From Bacteroidota bacterium (GTDB lineage: Bacteria; Bacteroidota; JABWAT01), in assembly GCA_023151185.1 (NCBI GenBank), contig JAKLJL010000001.1:124001-188000 (forward strand): a stretch of 64,000 nucleotides of DNA, in the 5' to 3' direction. The notes beneath the pieces are model-generated. The model was not told the origin of the DNA. It searched no databases and saw nothing but the letters and a program-made list of their open reading frames with translations. Within the stretch, counting starts at the first letter, position 1. Every line of letters begins with the position of its first letter. This document shows positions 33,977 to 42,751 of this stretch, piece after piece. The position numbers and the translations under genes are program-made.

Positions 33977-35996
33977 TCAGGGTAATCCGGATCGTATTAA
34001 CCAGTTCGTTACCCGAGGTAAGTCTCACAAAGTAAACACCGCTGGCAAGAGCCCGGCCATCAAATCCGGCAGCATAGAAAAGAACTTCATTCCACCCGGC
34101 TTTGAAGCCGGTAATATCAATCACTGCAACAAGCTGACCGGTGATGCTGTAAATTTTAAGAAGGTTGATTTTTCCTTCCATTTCCCGGCTGATATAAATC
34201 CGGATGGTGGTAGACGGGTTAAACGGGTTGGGATAATTATCTTTCACTCCGGCAAAAGCAGGGACTTCGGGGTCATCACCAGTTCCGGTGTTAACCGTTT
34301 TGTAGTCTGCAATGTAAGCTGTATACCGGCACCGGATCCCATAGGTCAGACTAAGTGCAATCAGGCTGTCCTTAAGTGTCTGGGTCTCGCCATCAACCAG
34401 TATTACCTGTTCAAGTGCATCGATTTTTCCTTTAGCCCATAATGAAGGCACAAAGCCGAACTGAAGCGTGTCGGGTGAAAAAGTAGACGAAAACGGATAC
34501 TGAACCTGTTTTTGCATCTTATTCCGTCCTGAAAGGGTTACAACTGCATCTCCCGGTGTTGAATAGGTTCCGGATACACTTGTAAAGGCATTGGAGTAGA
34601 TCGAGGTTCCCTTCACCGCAGAAAGACCGGATAGATCACTTTTTGCCGAGGTAACCCGGATTCCGGCCATAATCGGGTCACTGACCATGCGGAATACTTT
34701 TTCAATTCCTGCTTTCAGGTTGTCGCTTTCCCGGAAATACCTGACGAAGCCGTAATTTAACGCAGATAAATATTCAAGCCGTTCCCTGTCGACGAGGTCA
34801 CCGAAAGCAATGCTGAAAATGCCCGCTTTTTTGGTATTCAATGTCTGGATTACTTTCGGATCGACCAGAGATTTCCCGTTGGTAAAATTCAGCACACTAT
34901 TTTGCTGAAGGGTATCGGTAAATTGTTTTAAGGCTTCCGGAAGGGCAGCGTCAAGTCTTGATCCGCCCGATACTGAAAGCTGGCTGATAAAGGATTTTGC
35001 CGACTCAACGGTGGTGGCAGAGGAAGCCTGCAGACTGGTTTTCCATTTGGTTATGCCGGAATTATAGGCAATAATATTGAACTGGTCCCCCGGTCTCAGG
35101 TAGTCGAGACAGGATGAAAGTCCTTCCTTGCTTTTCTGAATCTGGTCGGCGGTCATACCTGACGAGATGTTAACCAGAAATACCATCCGTTTCTGGAAAA
35201 GGCTGTCCGGGTTGGACGGGTTTGGCGGGGTAATGATGAGGTTGTACCATCCCGTCTGATCAGGGGAATATTTGGAGTACAGATTGAAAGTCAGTCCGGA
35301 AGCAGATTCCTGAAAGACCATTTCAACATCCCGGGTCAGCCAGGCTTTCGGTTCAGAATAGGTCAGTTCAAATTCTGACTCATTGTGAAGGGTTACCTTT
35401 GCTCCCGGATGGGAGGGCAGATCAGCCGTTTGGACCGGCCGGTTTGATTTCACTGAAAAATGGATATCCAGTTGTTCAATGGAATGTGTAACAAAGGGTG
35501 AGGTATTCAGCGGAAACCGGTAAGTACAATCCCCGTTGTAATAGTCCAGAAGAGAAATATAGGTCAATTGAATCCGCTGAATTTCATTTGGTGCAATATT
35601 TTTCAATAAAATGCGGATTGCATTGGAACCCATGTACCTGTTGACGGCAGCCACCAGCGGACTTTCACCTGTCCCCGGGTTTGTATCCTGACGTCTGACT
35701 TCAAGCACGGCCTTATAGGCAATGTCATTTTTCCAGTAGGTAATATCCGTTGCCCGGGCATCGGAAGGAAGCGGGAAGGAGTACATGGCATCTGTCGTCT
35801 GGTTCCAGTCGTTTCTGAATTCCTGATAGATTTTAGTTTCTGCAACCATTCCGGTAATGGAAACATCCACCTTCGACACCAGATTTTTAAGAAAATCCAT
35901 CGGGTAGTCTTTGTGGACCGGCAGCAGCAACCCATCGGCAAAAGTCCGAAGGGAGAAGATCAGAATGAAGGTGAGTGAAAGGAGAGTTTTTTTCAT
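33969..35996 (-). CDS. Secreted VIT-VWA domain protein with T9SS domain
   Basis: A signal peptide (about residues 1-20) is followed by a VIT domain ('KVDVSITGMVAETKIYQEFR', 'DAMYSFPLPSDARATDI'), a von Willebrand A domain, and a T9SS sorting domain ('NYPNPFNPSTTIRIYIS'). The VWA metal site is degenerate: the expected DxSxS reads 'LVNISSGM', with Asn for the first Asp. VIT-VWA proteins usually mediate adhesion or matrix interactions. It sits 12 bases after another VWA gene on the same strand, so the two likely form a surface pair. Confidence 0.8.
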   Translation of the reverse strand: MKKTLLSLTFILIFSLRTFADGLLLPVHKDYPMDFLKNLVSKVDVSITGMVAETKIYQEFRNDWNQTTDAMYSFPLPSDARATDITYWKNDIAYKAVLEVRRQDTNPGTGESPLVAAVNRYMGSNAIRILLKNIAPNEIQRIQLTYISLLDYYNGDCTYRFPLNTSPFVTHSIEQLDIHFSVKSNRPVQTADLPSHPGAKVTLHNESEFELTYSEPKAWLTRDVEMVFQESASGLTFNLYSKYSPDQTGWYNLIITPPNPSNPDSLFQKRMVFLVNISSGMTADQIQKSKEGLSSCLDYLRPGDQFNIIAYNSGITKWKTSLQASSATTVESAKSFISQLSVSGGSRLDAALPEALKQFTDTLQQNSVLNFTNGKSLVDPKVIQTLNTKKAGIFSIAFGDLVDRERLEYLSALNYGFVRYFRESDNLKAGIEKVFRMVSDPIMAGIRVTSAKSDLSGLSAVKGTSIYSNAFTSVSGTYSTPGDAVVTLSGRNKMQKQVQYPFSSTFSPDTLQFGFVPSLWAKGKIDALEQVILVDGETQTLKDSLIALSLTYGIRCRYTAYIADYKTVNTGTGDDPEVPAFAGVKDNYPNPFNPSTTIRIYISREMEGKINLLKIYSITGQLVAVIDITGFKAGWNEVLFYAAGFDGRALASGVYFVRLTSGNELVNTIRITLIR

Positions 35997-36008
35997 GGTG
36001 AGGACTCC

Positions 36009-38342
36009 TTATTTCAGAAAATAGAGTTTTTCAGTCTGTTTCCGGATCACCTTGCCGGTGGCATCCAGAAACCTGACCTGAATGAGGTAAATTCCGGTTG
36101 CAATCTGCTGCCCGGCAGAATTATCCGCATTCCAGATTACCCGTGATTCAGGTGAGCCGGGTGCAAGTTCAAACTGCCGGACTGACTGTCCAAGCAAATT
36201 GAAGACCTCAATCTGAAGGCCATATTTCTGGGGATTCCGGACCGAAATGGTCGCAGTCGGATTAAACGGATTCGGGTAAAGGGTAATCCCGGGCAGTGTC
36301 TTTTGCAGTCCGCCGGAGCTGAGGGTAAACTGGTCATGGCCGCCCAAACCGCTGTAGTAAACACTCAATTCGGTTACATAACCGGGTGAAACAGGGTCCT
36401 TCGCTGTAAATACCAGTTTAAACCGGGTCGGAGTTGTCATCCGGGAAATGTCCAGAAGAATATCCCGGAATTTTCCCAGGATATCATAAAAGGAACCGCC
36501 GGTTGGTAAAACGATCGGATCATAATAGCTGGTTGCATAGGCGGTAGGTCCGATACAGTTTACAACGATTGCCTTTGATACCAACTGATTCACGACCTGC
36601 TGGATTGTAAGGGGTGTAATTGAATTTGCGATATGATAAGTTGCATCTGTAATCCAGATGATCACCTTCTTCGCATTTGGCTTAAAATTCAATTCGGTTG
36701 CTGCTGCCAGAGCATCCAGTGAGTTTTCAGGAAAATCAGCACCGCCGTTTGCAGATTGCTGCCCGATAAGGGTTTTAAATGCACCGGCATCAGCGGTAAA
36801 AGCCGACGTCGACCTGACTTCATCCCCAAAGGTAACAAGTGCCAGGCGGTAGCTGATACCCTGGTTGGCAATGCTGTCTGTGAACTCGATCATATTATTT
36901 TTTACAGCCTCTATCTCTTCAGACATACTTCCAGTGACATCCAGAACAAAAACCAGGTCCAGATCTGAAACACCACCTGTTGTATCTTTCAGAAGAGTGA
37001 AATCGAAAACCCGGTTCTGGTTGCCGGTGAGTTTCAGGTTAGAGGGTTTCAGATTGGTCAGCAGTTGGTCTGTTTCGGTAATCCTGGCCTTAAAAAAAAC
37101 AGAGAGGTCTTTTCCTGAAGCGGTAACTGTATCAATTTTTACCGTTAACCCTGTTTCAGAAACCGGGGTTGCGGGGATGAAATAATTCCGGTTCTCGGTC
37201 AGTTTTTTCGTACTGTTCTGGTACAGGCTAAGAACCAACGGTGAAGTTTGGTTGTCATAAATTTCAGGGATGGAGACGGTTAATTTCTGATAGGATTTTT
37301 GATTCGGAGCAATTGCAAAACTAACTGATGAGGTGTCATTCGGGAAAACGGTTCCGCCATTCAGCCCAAGAGTCAGGTTGAACTGGGACTGTGCGCCTGG
37401 GTTGGAAACTTCGATCCAGGTAGTTGCCGTTGACGGGGTTAACAGTCCTCCCTGAATGGAGGAAAAAGGTTCCAGATCCCAGCGAAGAAATAACTGCCCA
37501 AAGTCCGGCTGCTTCAGGGTAATCAGAGTCCGGGTTTCTTTGCTGTCGCCGGCATTTAAAAGTGAAAGCGGCCAACTGGCTTTCAGGCATACGTCATACA
37601 GCAATGCCCCGGTGTTTGCAGGTTCCCCTGCCAGCAGATTTTTCCAGTTGATCACCTGCAATTCTGCCGGTGCAGCGCCAGGGAAACTGATTCCGGCCAC
37701 CATCCCGAAAGGAGCGGCTGACTTTTCCCGGAGTTCCAGGGCAAACGGAAAATCAGGGCCAAGGAGTGTTTCCTTCCCCAGTCCTTCCTGACCCGAAAAA
37801 AGAGTTCCGTCAGCCCATTTCCCAACCGACGGATCCAGAATCAGCCCAGGTGCAACAGTCTGTACCTGACCGGATAAATTCTGAATCCGGGATATCAGAC
37901 TGGCCGTCCCGCCGGAAATCCGGATTGTGAACTCAGCTTTGAAGTCGTTTTCTTTCAGGAAAATAACCGAAGCTGAATCTGTCCCGGTAACAGTTTCGGT
38001 CACACAGGTACCGGCAAGAGATTCCGGCGTCAGTTGGATGCCTCCCCACTCAAAAACGGGATAACTGGTTTTTGCCCATGGGTGCCCAAAGGTAATCGGG
38101 CAGGCGTCATCCAAATCGGTGCCCTCAGTCCCGCCTGTTGTACCGAGAGTAAAGTAACCGGAGGAAAGCAGTGCTGCTTCGATCTGGCTGTTTTTGATTT
38201 TATGGTCAGCAACAGCCGTCTGGCCCTTTAAAAATCTCACCTGATCGGTCGGGGGGGAGTCCAGATCATAACTTTTCTTGATCTGGCCGGTTGCAGTCAA
38301 CGCTGCCGGCAGCAGCAGCAGATGCACAAGCAGTTTTTTCAT
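36009..38342 (-). CDS. Secreted VWA domain protein with T9SS domain
   Basis: The 777-aa protein has a signal peptide (about residues 1-19, 'LLLPAALTATGQ') and a long beta-rich N-terminal half. A VWA domain follows with an intact metal site ('LVFVLDVTGSMSEEIEAVKN') and 'LALVTFGDEVRS'. A T9SS domain ends it ('LYPNPFNPTATISVRNP'). The integrin beta-like VWA layout ('GGADFPENSLDALAAA') suggests ligand binding. It is first in a two-gene unit with the VIT-VWA gene. Confidence 0.8.
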   Translation of the reverse strand: MKKLLVHLLLLPAALTATGQIKKSYDLDSPPTDQVRFLKGQTAVADHKIKNSQIEAALLSSGYFTLGTTGGTEGTDLDDACPITFGHPWAKTSYPVFEWGGIQLTPESLAGTCVTETVTGTDSASVIFLKENDFKAEFTIRISGGTASLISRIQNLSGQVQTVAPGLILDPSVGKWADGTLFSGQEGLGKETLLGPDFPFALELREKSAAPFGMVAGISFPGAAPAELQVINWKNLLAGEPANTGALLYDVCLKASWPLSLLNAGDSKETRTLITLKQPDFGQLFLRWDLEPFSSIQGGLLTPSTATTWIEVSNPGAQSQFNLTLGLNGGTVFPNDTSSVSFAIAPNQKSYQKLTVSIPEIYDNQTSPLVLSLYQNSTKKLTENRNYFIPATPVSETGLTVKIDTVTASGKDLSVFFKARITETDQLLTNLKPSNLKLTGNQNRVFDFTLLKDTTGGVSDLDLVFVLDVTGSMSEEIEAVKNNMIEFTDSIANQGISYRLALVTFGDEVRSTSAFTADAGAFKTLIGQQSANGGADFPENSLDALAAATELNFKPNAKKVIIWITDATYHIANSITPLTIQQVVNQLVSKAIVVNCIGPTAYATSYYDPIVLPTGGSFYDILGKFRDILLDISRMTTPTRFKLVFTAKDPVSPGYVTELSVYYSGLGGHDQFTLSSGGLQKTLPGITLYPNPFNPTATISVRNPQKYGLQIEVFNLLGQSVRQFELAPGSPESRVIWNADNSAGQQIATGIYLIQVRFLDATGKVIRKQTEKLYFLK

Positions 38343-38652
38343 AAGTCACTCACTTTCGGGATGACAGGGGTTTATCTGGTGTTACACGAATTTACTATGT
38401 ATAAAATTACTTAATTGATATAAAGGGTGCAAGAGCCGAAGGGTTAATTCCTGGTTAAAGAAATTTCTGCACGGATTGGCAAACCTATCGGTAACCTTTT
38501 TATTTTCATGCTGATAGACGGTGTTGAACTGAACCAGTTATCTGGGAATTCAGGATACGGATATCCAATTTGGTGATTTCGGTCAACCAGATTTTTCTTA
38601 ACCGGAACGCCTGACCAATCAGTACCTGAATAATTTGCCTTCTGGAGGGGTA
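38343..38652. other. Divergent intergenic region
   Basis: These 310 bases separate the VWA gene (minus) from the DUF429 gene (plus). A one-mismatch -7 box (TAATTTTA on the minus strand, near 38406) could serve the VWA genes. No RNA, repeat or convincing ORF is visible. Confidence 0.4.
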
Positions 38653-39234
38653 ATGAAATCCGGAAAGTTAGCCGCAATAGACCTTTCTGCCTCATTTTTG
38701 AAGCCAAGCACTGCCGCCTGGCTGGCAGACGGTACGGTAAGTCTGGTAAAATTGCACGACAATCTGGAGATCGGCCGATGGGTTCAGGAAATCAAACCGG
38801 ATATTCTGGGATTGGATTCCCCTTTGTCAGTTCCTTCTGGACTAAATGGTAAATTTGGAAGCCGCCAGTGTGAACGGGATCTTCTTAGACTGGGTATACC
38901 GGTGCTGATGACATCTCTGCTGGCTCCGTTAACTTTCAGAGCACTGGATTTGCTGAAACAGGAGGGGTTAAAAGCCACCCGGATTGTTGAAGTCTACCCG
39001 CACAGCCTCCGTGAAAAATTCAATCTGCTGCCCGGTTTAAAAAAGACTGAGAATTACAACCGGATCTGGGAAGAAACCAACCCTCTGATTCCATTTCGGG
39101 TTAAGGATGCCGATATTCAGGACGACCACTGCCTGGATGCAGTTCTGGCCCTCTGGATGGTCTGGCTGATCAGGGAAGACCAGTATCAGGTCGTTGGAGA
39201 TCCGACGGAGGGGTTACTTTACCTGCCAAAATGA
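38653..39234 (+). CDS. DUF429 family protein
   Basis: The 193-aa protein has the DUF429 pattern: 'LAAIDLSASFLKPSTAAWLA' at the start, 'ILGLDSPLSVP', 'ATRIVEVYPHSLREKF', and a closing 'DDHCLDAVLALWMVWL'. The fold is RNase H-like with conserved acidic residues, suggesting a nuclease, but the role is unknown. The ATG at 38653 has a good SD (ggaggggta). Its stop overlaps the next ATG (ATGA). Confidence 0.75.
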   Translation: MKSGKLAAIDLSASFLKPSTAAWLADGTVSLVKLHDNLEIGRWVQEIKPDILGLDSPLSVPSGLNGKFGSRQCERDLLRLGIPVLMTSLLAPLTFRALDLLKQEGLKATRIVEVYPHSLREKFNLLPGLKKTENYNRIWEETNPLIPFRVKDADIQDDHCLDAVLALWMVWLIREDQYQVVGDPTEGLLYLPK

Positions 39235-39839
39235 TTCAGACCGAAGAATTTAGAACACTTACTTCAGAACACCGGCCCGGGGCTGTTTGGGATGACTATG
39301 CCCGCAAAACAAAATATCCGGTCATCCAACGGGAATCTCTCGATTTTCTGCTTGTGCTTGCCAGAGCGCTGGCCCCTAAATCCATTCTGGAAGTTGGATG
39401 CGGCTATGGATATTGCGCATACCATCTGCTGACGGAAGTTCCTTTTTGTCACCTGACCGGAATTGATTTCCGGAAGGAAAACGAAGCCGTATTCAGGCAA
39501 CTGTCAACTGACTCCGGGATAAATGACCGGTTTCACTTTTTGGCAGGACCGGCAATTGACCGTCTGAATGAACTTCAGGAGTCCTTCGATTGGGTCATAC
39601 TGGACACCGATAAAAAGGACTATCCGGCTCTGGCGGAGAGTTGTCTGTCCAGGCTGAAAAAAGGGGGACTACTTATTGCCGATAACACGCTTTGGCAGGG
39701 AAGGGTGGCCGGGCTGAAGTCCGGAAAGGATCCTTCCGCTATTTTGTGGTGGAACGGGTGGGTGTACTCAAATTCAGAACTCGATACGGTCCTGATTCCG
39801 GTAGGTGACGGGCTGACTGTTTCCCGGAGGCGATTTTAA
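39231..39839 (+). CDS. Class I SAM O-methyltransferase (TrmR/COMT-like)
   Basis: The 202-aa protein has the SAM site 'ILEVGCGYGYCAYHLL', 'FDWVILDTDKKDYPAL' and 'GGLLIADNTLWQGRVAGLKS', the pattern of cation-dependent O-methyltransferases that include tRNA wobble-uridine methyltransferase TrmR (YrrM). The substrate cannot be fixed from sequence. It overlaps DUF429 by 4 bases. Its last 66 bases overlap the convergent dinB 3' end. Confidence 0.8.
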   Translation: MIQTEEFRTLTSEHRPGAVWDDYARKTKYPVIQRESLDFLLVLARALAPKSILEVGCGYGYCAYHLLTEVPFCHLTGIDFRKENEAVFRQLSTDSGINDRFHFLAGPAIDRLNELQESFDWVILDTDKKDYPALAESCLSRLKKGGLLIADNTLWQGRVAGLKSGKDPSAILWWNGWVYSNSELDTVLIPVGDGLTVSRRRF

Positions 39840-41009
39840 AGCCACCGTCCCGTCAGTTCCTGCAATCCGGAGGGTCTTTTTTCCGTATTTGGTTTTAACC
39901 AGATCCACCTGCCGGTAGAGACTATCCATTTTTGAAGTTTCCTCTCCCTGAAAAAGATCAAGAGGTACTTCTTCTGCCGGATCGAGCTGATGGACACCGA
40001 ACCCGATAAGTCTGGTTTTCACTCCGGGTTTCCAGGCCAGGTCGAACAGATCGAGTGCATACCGGATCAGGTGAGGATCATCATTAACGGGAATGGGATA
40101 AGTTTCGGAATGGGTGTGGGTTGAAAACCCGGAAGTCCGGATCTTCAGAGTCATGGTTTTTCCCTTCAGCCCATTTTTCCTGAGCTGAAACCCGACTTCT
40201 TCGGCACATTTGATAATCTGATTCCGGATAAAGCCGGGATCGGAAGAATCTTCATGAAAAGTTCTCTCGGACGAAACCGATTTTCTTTCAGACTCTTCCG
40301 AAATTTCATCGCGTCCTTTGCCTCGGGCTTTCAGAAATAAATCGGATCCCCACTTTCCGAATTGTTTTTCCAGTTTTTCTGACGGTAAGGACTGAAGATC
40401 CCCAACGGTTTTAACTGCCCATTTTTTTAAAATTTCCTCGGTTGAATCACCGACACCGGGCAGGATGGAAACCGGAAGCGGTGCAAGAATTTCGGCTTCG
40501 GTACCGGGGGCTGTGTAGAAAATGCCGGCAGGTTTTGCCAGTTTGGAACCGACTTTGGCCATCAGGCGGTTTGATCCGATTCCGCAGGACGCAGGCAACC
40601 CGGTCCTTTGCCCGATTTCCTTCTGAAGCCAGGCAGCCGCTTCGACAGGAGTGTTGAATATGTATTTGTACATACCGGTAATGTCGATATAAAACTCATC
40701 AACACTGGCTTTTTCAAAACGGGGAGCAAACCCGGCAACGATTTGGGTCACTTTCTGGCTGTACCCGGAATACAGGGAATGGGTTCCCCGGATAAAAATG
40801 GCCTGAGGACACGCCTTTTTTGCCCATTTAAGCGGCATGGAGGAGTAAACGCCAAATGCCCGGGCCTCATAGGAGCAGGCCGCAACTACACCCCGTTCAT
40901 CTCCGTTTCCGCCAACAATGACTGGTTTCCCAATCAGTTCCGGCTTCTGAAGCCGTTCGCAGGAGACAAAAAAAGTATCCAGATCGAGATGCAGGATAAC
41001 CCGGCTCAT
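39774..41009 (-). CDS. dinB: DNA polymerase IV (Y-family)
   Basis: This translesion polymerase has 'ILHLDLDTFFVSCERLQKPE' with the first catalytic Asp residues, 'GVVAACSYEARAFGVYSSMP', 'SVDEFYIDITGMYKY' with the catalytic DE, and 'LPASCGIGSNRLMAKVGSKL'. The HhH and little-finger regions follow. Its ATG overlaps the lexA stop by 4 bases, so it belongs to an SOS-controlled lexA-dinB operon. The 3' end overlaps the convergent methyltransferase by 66 bases. Confidence 0.92.
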   Translation of the reverse strand: MSRVILHLDLDTFFVSCERLQKPELIGKPVIVGGNGDERGVVAACSYEARAFGVYSSMPLKWAKKACPQAIFIRGTHSLYSGYSQKVTQIVAGFAPRFEKASVDEFYIDITGMYKYIFNTPVEAAAWLQKEIGQRTGLPASCGIGSNRLMAKVGSKLAKPAGIFYTAPGTEAEILAPLPVSILPGVGDSTEEILKKWAVKTVGDLQSLPSEKLEKQFGKWGSDLFLKARGKGRDEISEESERKSVSSERTFHEDSSDPGFIRNQIIKCAEEVGFQLRKNGLKGKTMTLKIRTSGFSTHTHSETYPIPVNDDPHLIRYALDLFDLAWKPGVKTRLIGFGVHQLDPAEEVPLDLFQGEETSKMDSLYRQVDLVKTKYGKKTLRIAGTDGTVALKSPPGNSQPVTYRNQDRIEF

Positions 41010-41650
41010 GAGGCTTTATGACTGTATCCTGCGCCGGTTTTTCTGACAACTCCGATCACCTTGCCACCGATCCTGAAATTATTGGAATCGGTAACATAGA
41101 TTGGCTGATACCTGGGATTCTGTGGCTGAAGGCGGATTCTGTCGCCTTCATTATAGAAGGTTTTGACGGTTGCTTCTTCATCAATTATTGCCACGACAAT
41201 ATCACCGTTCAGCGCAGTAGCCTGGTGCTTGATAATGACGACATCTCCATCAAGAATGCCGTCATCCTTCATCGAGTCTCCCTGCACCTTCAGTGCAAAG
41301 ACATTGCCATTATCCGAAAAGTAATTCCCGAAATTCAGATATCCCTGTATGTTCTCCTGGGCCAGAATCGGTGAACCGGCAGCGACCTTCCCGATAATCG
41401 GAATTCCGGAGGGAATCAGGTCCTGATCCTCAGCCGGCAGAATCACATCAATAGCCCGGGCTTTGAAACCCGATTTCCGGATAAACCCCTTTTTTTCCAG
41501 CGCTTTCAGGTGATCCTTGACCGCAGTCAGAGAGGCAAACTGAAATTTGTCGGCAATTTCCTGAAAGGACGGCGGAAACCCGTATTCTTTCTTATACTGA
41601 AGGAGGTAAGACAGAATCTGTTTTTGCCTGTCTGTTAAACCGTCGGCCAT
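41006..41650 (-). CDS. lexA: LexA repressor
   Basis: The 214-aa SOS repressor has an N-terminal winged helix ('GFPPSFQEIADKF') and an S24 self-cleavage domain. The cleavage site is A91-G92 ('KVAAGSPILA'), the catalytic Ser is S126 ('VQGDSMKDDG') and the Lys is K163 ('EEATVKTF'). A perfect CTGT-N8-ACAG palindrome lies 40 bases upstream, consistent with autoregulation. It is co-transcribed with dinB. Confidence 0.95.
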   Translation of the reverse strand: MADGLTDRQKQILSYLLQYKKEYGFPPSFQEIADKFQFASLTAVKDHLKALEKKGFIRKSGFKARAIDVILPAEDQDLIPSGIPIIGKVAAGSPILAQENIQGYLNFGNYFSDNGNVFALKVQGDSMKDDGILDGDVVIIKHQATALNGDIVVAIIDEEATVKTFYNEGDRIRLQPQNPRYQPIYVTDSNNFRIGGKVIGVVRKTGAGYSHKAS

Positions 41651-41661
41651 GATGGACTCCT

Positions 41662-41690
41662 GTATATTTGTTTACTGTATGTAAATATAC
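41662..41690. promoter_or_regulatory. Extra palindrome in the lexA leader
   Basis: GTATATTT (41662-41669) and AAATATAC (41683-41690) form a perfect 8-bp inverted repeat. Nested inside, TTTAC-N5-GTAAA is also perfect. It lies between the lexA start and the LexA box and may be a second operator or an mRNA hairpin. Confidence 0.35.
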
Positions 41691-41705
41691 TGTCAATAAT
41701 AACAG
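41690..41705. promoter_or_regulatory. Candidate LexA box upstream of lexA-dinB
   Basis: CTGTCAATAATAACAG is a perfect CTGT-N8-ACAG palindrome, of the same form as the one upstream of recA. Confidence 0.62.
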
Positions 41706-41760
41706 ATAACAAGACCTGGTGTAAAAAAAAGTGAATCACCGGGACCGGACGGGTTTTTGA

Positions 41761-41791
41761 TTGATGAAAAGGGGATTGTGGTGTACTTTTG
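41761..41791 (+). promoter_or_regulatory. Promoter for the porD-like gene
   Basis: TTG (41761-41763), a 20-base spacer and TACTTTTG (41784-41791) match the Bacteroidota promoter form. The ATG at 41797 is only 6 bases from the box, so the mRNA is probably leaderless. Confidence 0.55.
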
Positions 41792-41796
41792 CAGCC

Positions 41797-42699
41797 ATGA
41801 AAACAAATCTTTTGCCGATTGTCCTCTTTTTAACCCTGCTGGTCAGCCTGCCGGCAACCGGGCAGGAATTCGAGGTTCAGGTAACCGTTAACGATCAGAA
41901 GCTGAGCAACCAGTCAGACCGGGATAACCTGAAGGGGCTTGACCAGGCCATCCGGGAATTTGTCGGGCTCCAGAAATGGACTGATGACCCGACTTTTTCT
42001 CCCGAAAACCGGATCCAGCTTTCGCTGATTCTGATGATTGAAACATCTTCGATGGGTAGAAAATTTACCGGCCAGCTTTTCATCGGGGCCTCCCGCAAAA
42101 TTTTTAAAATGGATAAACCAACTACCCTGTTCAGATACTCGGATAAGAATGTTGAGTTTGATTACTACCCGGGCACGCAACTGGTCCACAATGAACAAAC
42201 CTTTGACCCGCTGCCTTCGCTGCTGAACTACTATGTTTACCTGATTCTCGGGATCGAGGCCGACAGTTATGAGCCGCTTGGCGGAACGCTGTATTTCGCC
42301 AGGGCGCATAAAATTGCAACCATGCCGGGAACGTCAGAAAGTATCGGGTGGGTAAGTGAGAATACAGGTGAAGGCCGGAAGCTGGCTATTGATGAAATTC
42401 TGGATACCAAATACCAGAATTTCCGGAATGGATTTTTCAAGTACCACTACGATGGTCTGGATGTTCTGCACCTGAACCCGGATGTTGCTTTTGAAGGCAT
42501 CACCGATGCCCTGCGGCTGATCCAGGAAGTTAACCAGAAGTACCCTAATTCCCTCTGGCGGCGCCGGTTTTTTGAAAGCAAATACAAGGAAATCCCGGAT
42601 ATCCTGAAGGATTTCCCGACACTGCAACGGCTGACGGTCTACAGCATCCTTTCAAAAGCTGACCCCAGTCACCTGTCAGAATATCAGTCTCTGAAATAA
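41797..42699 (+). CDS. porD: DUF4835 family, PorD-like T9SS-associated protein
   Basis: The 300-aa protein has a signal peptide ('LLPIVLFLTLLVSLPATG'), then 'FEVQVTVNDQKLSNQSDRDN', 'RIQLSLILMIETSSMGRKF' and 'DPLPSLLNYYVYLILGIEAD', the pattern of DUF4835 proteins found in Bacteroidota. From memory this family includes PorD, a periplasmic accessory of type IX secretion, which fits the five T9SS-sorted proteins in this window. The start is the ATG at 41797; an upstream start would place the signal peptide internally and lies inside the promoter. Confidence 0.65.
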   Translation: MKTNLLPIVLFLTLLVSLPATGQEFEVQVTVNDQKLSNQSDRDNLKGLDQAIREFVGLQKWTDDPTFSPENRIQLSLILMIETSSMGRKFTGQLFIGASRKIFKMDKPTTLFRYSDKNVEFDYYPGTQLVHNEQTFDPLPSLLNYYVYLILGIEADSYEPLGGTLYFARAHKIATMPGTSESIGWVSENTGEGRKLAIDEILDTKYQNFRNGFFKYHYDGLDVLHLNPDVAFEGITDALRLIQEVNQKYPNSLWRRRFFESKYKEIPDILKDFPTLQRLTVYSILSKADPSHLSEYQSLK

Positions 42700-42701
42700 A
42701 A

Positions 42702-42730
42702 AAAAATCCGGCCAAGAGCCGGATTTTTTT
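42702..42730. terminator. Bidirectional terminator
   Basis: AAAAATCCGGC (42702-42712) pairs perfectly with GCCGGATTTTT (42718-42728) across CAAGA. It serves both the porD-like gene and the convergent phosphofructokinase gene. Confidence 0.85.
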
Positions 42731-42751
42731 TAACCTCTTTTTCCTGATAAA

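Noticed and set aside
38444-38707. An 87-codon minus-strand ORF in the gap before DUF429
   Set aside because: It overlaps the start of the real DUF429 gene and has no SD or motif.
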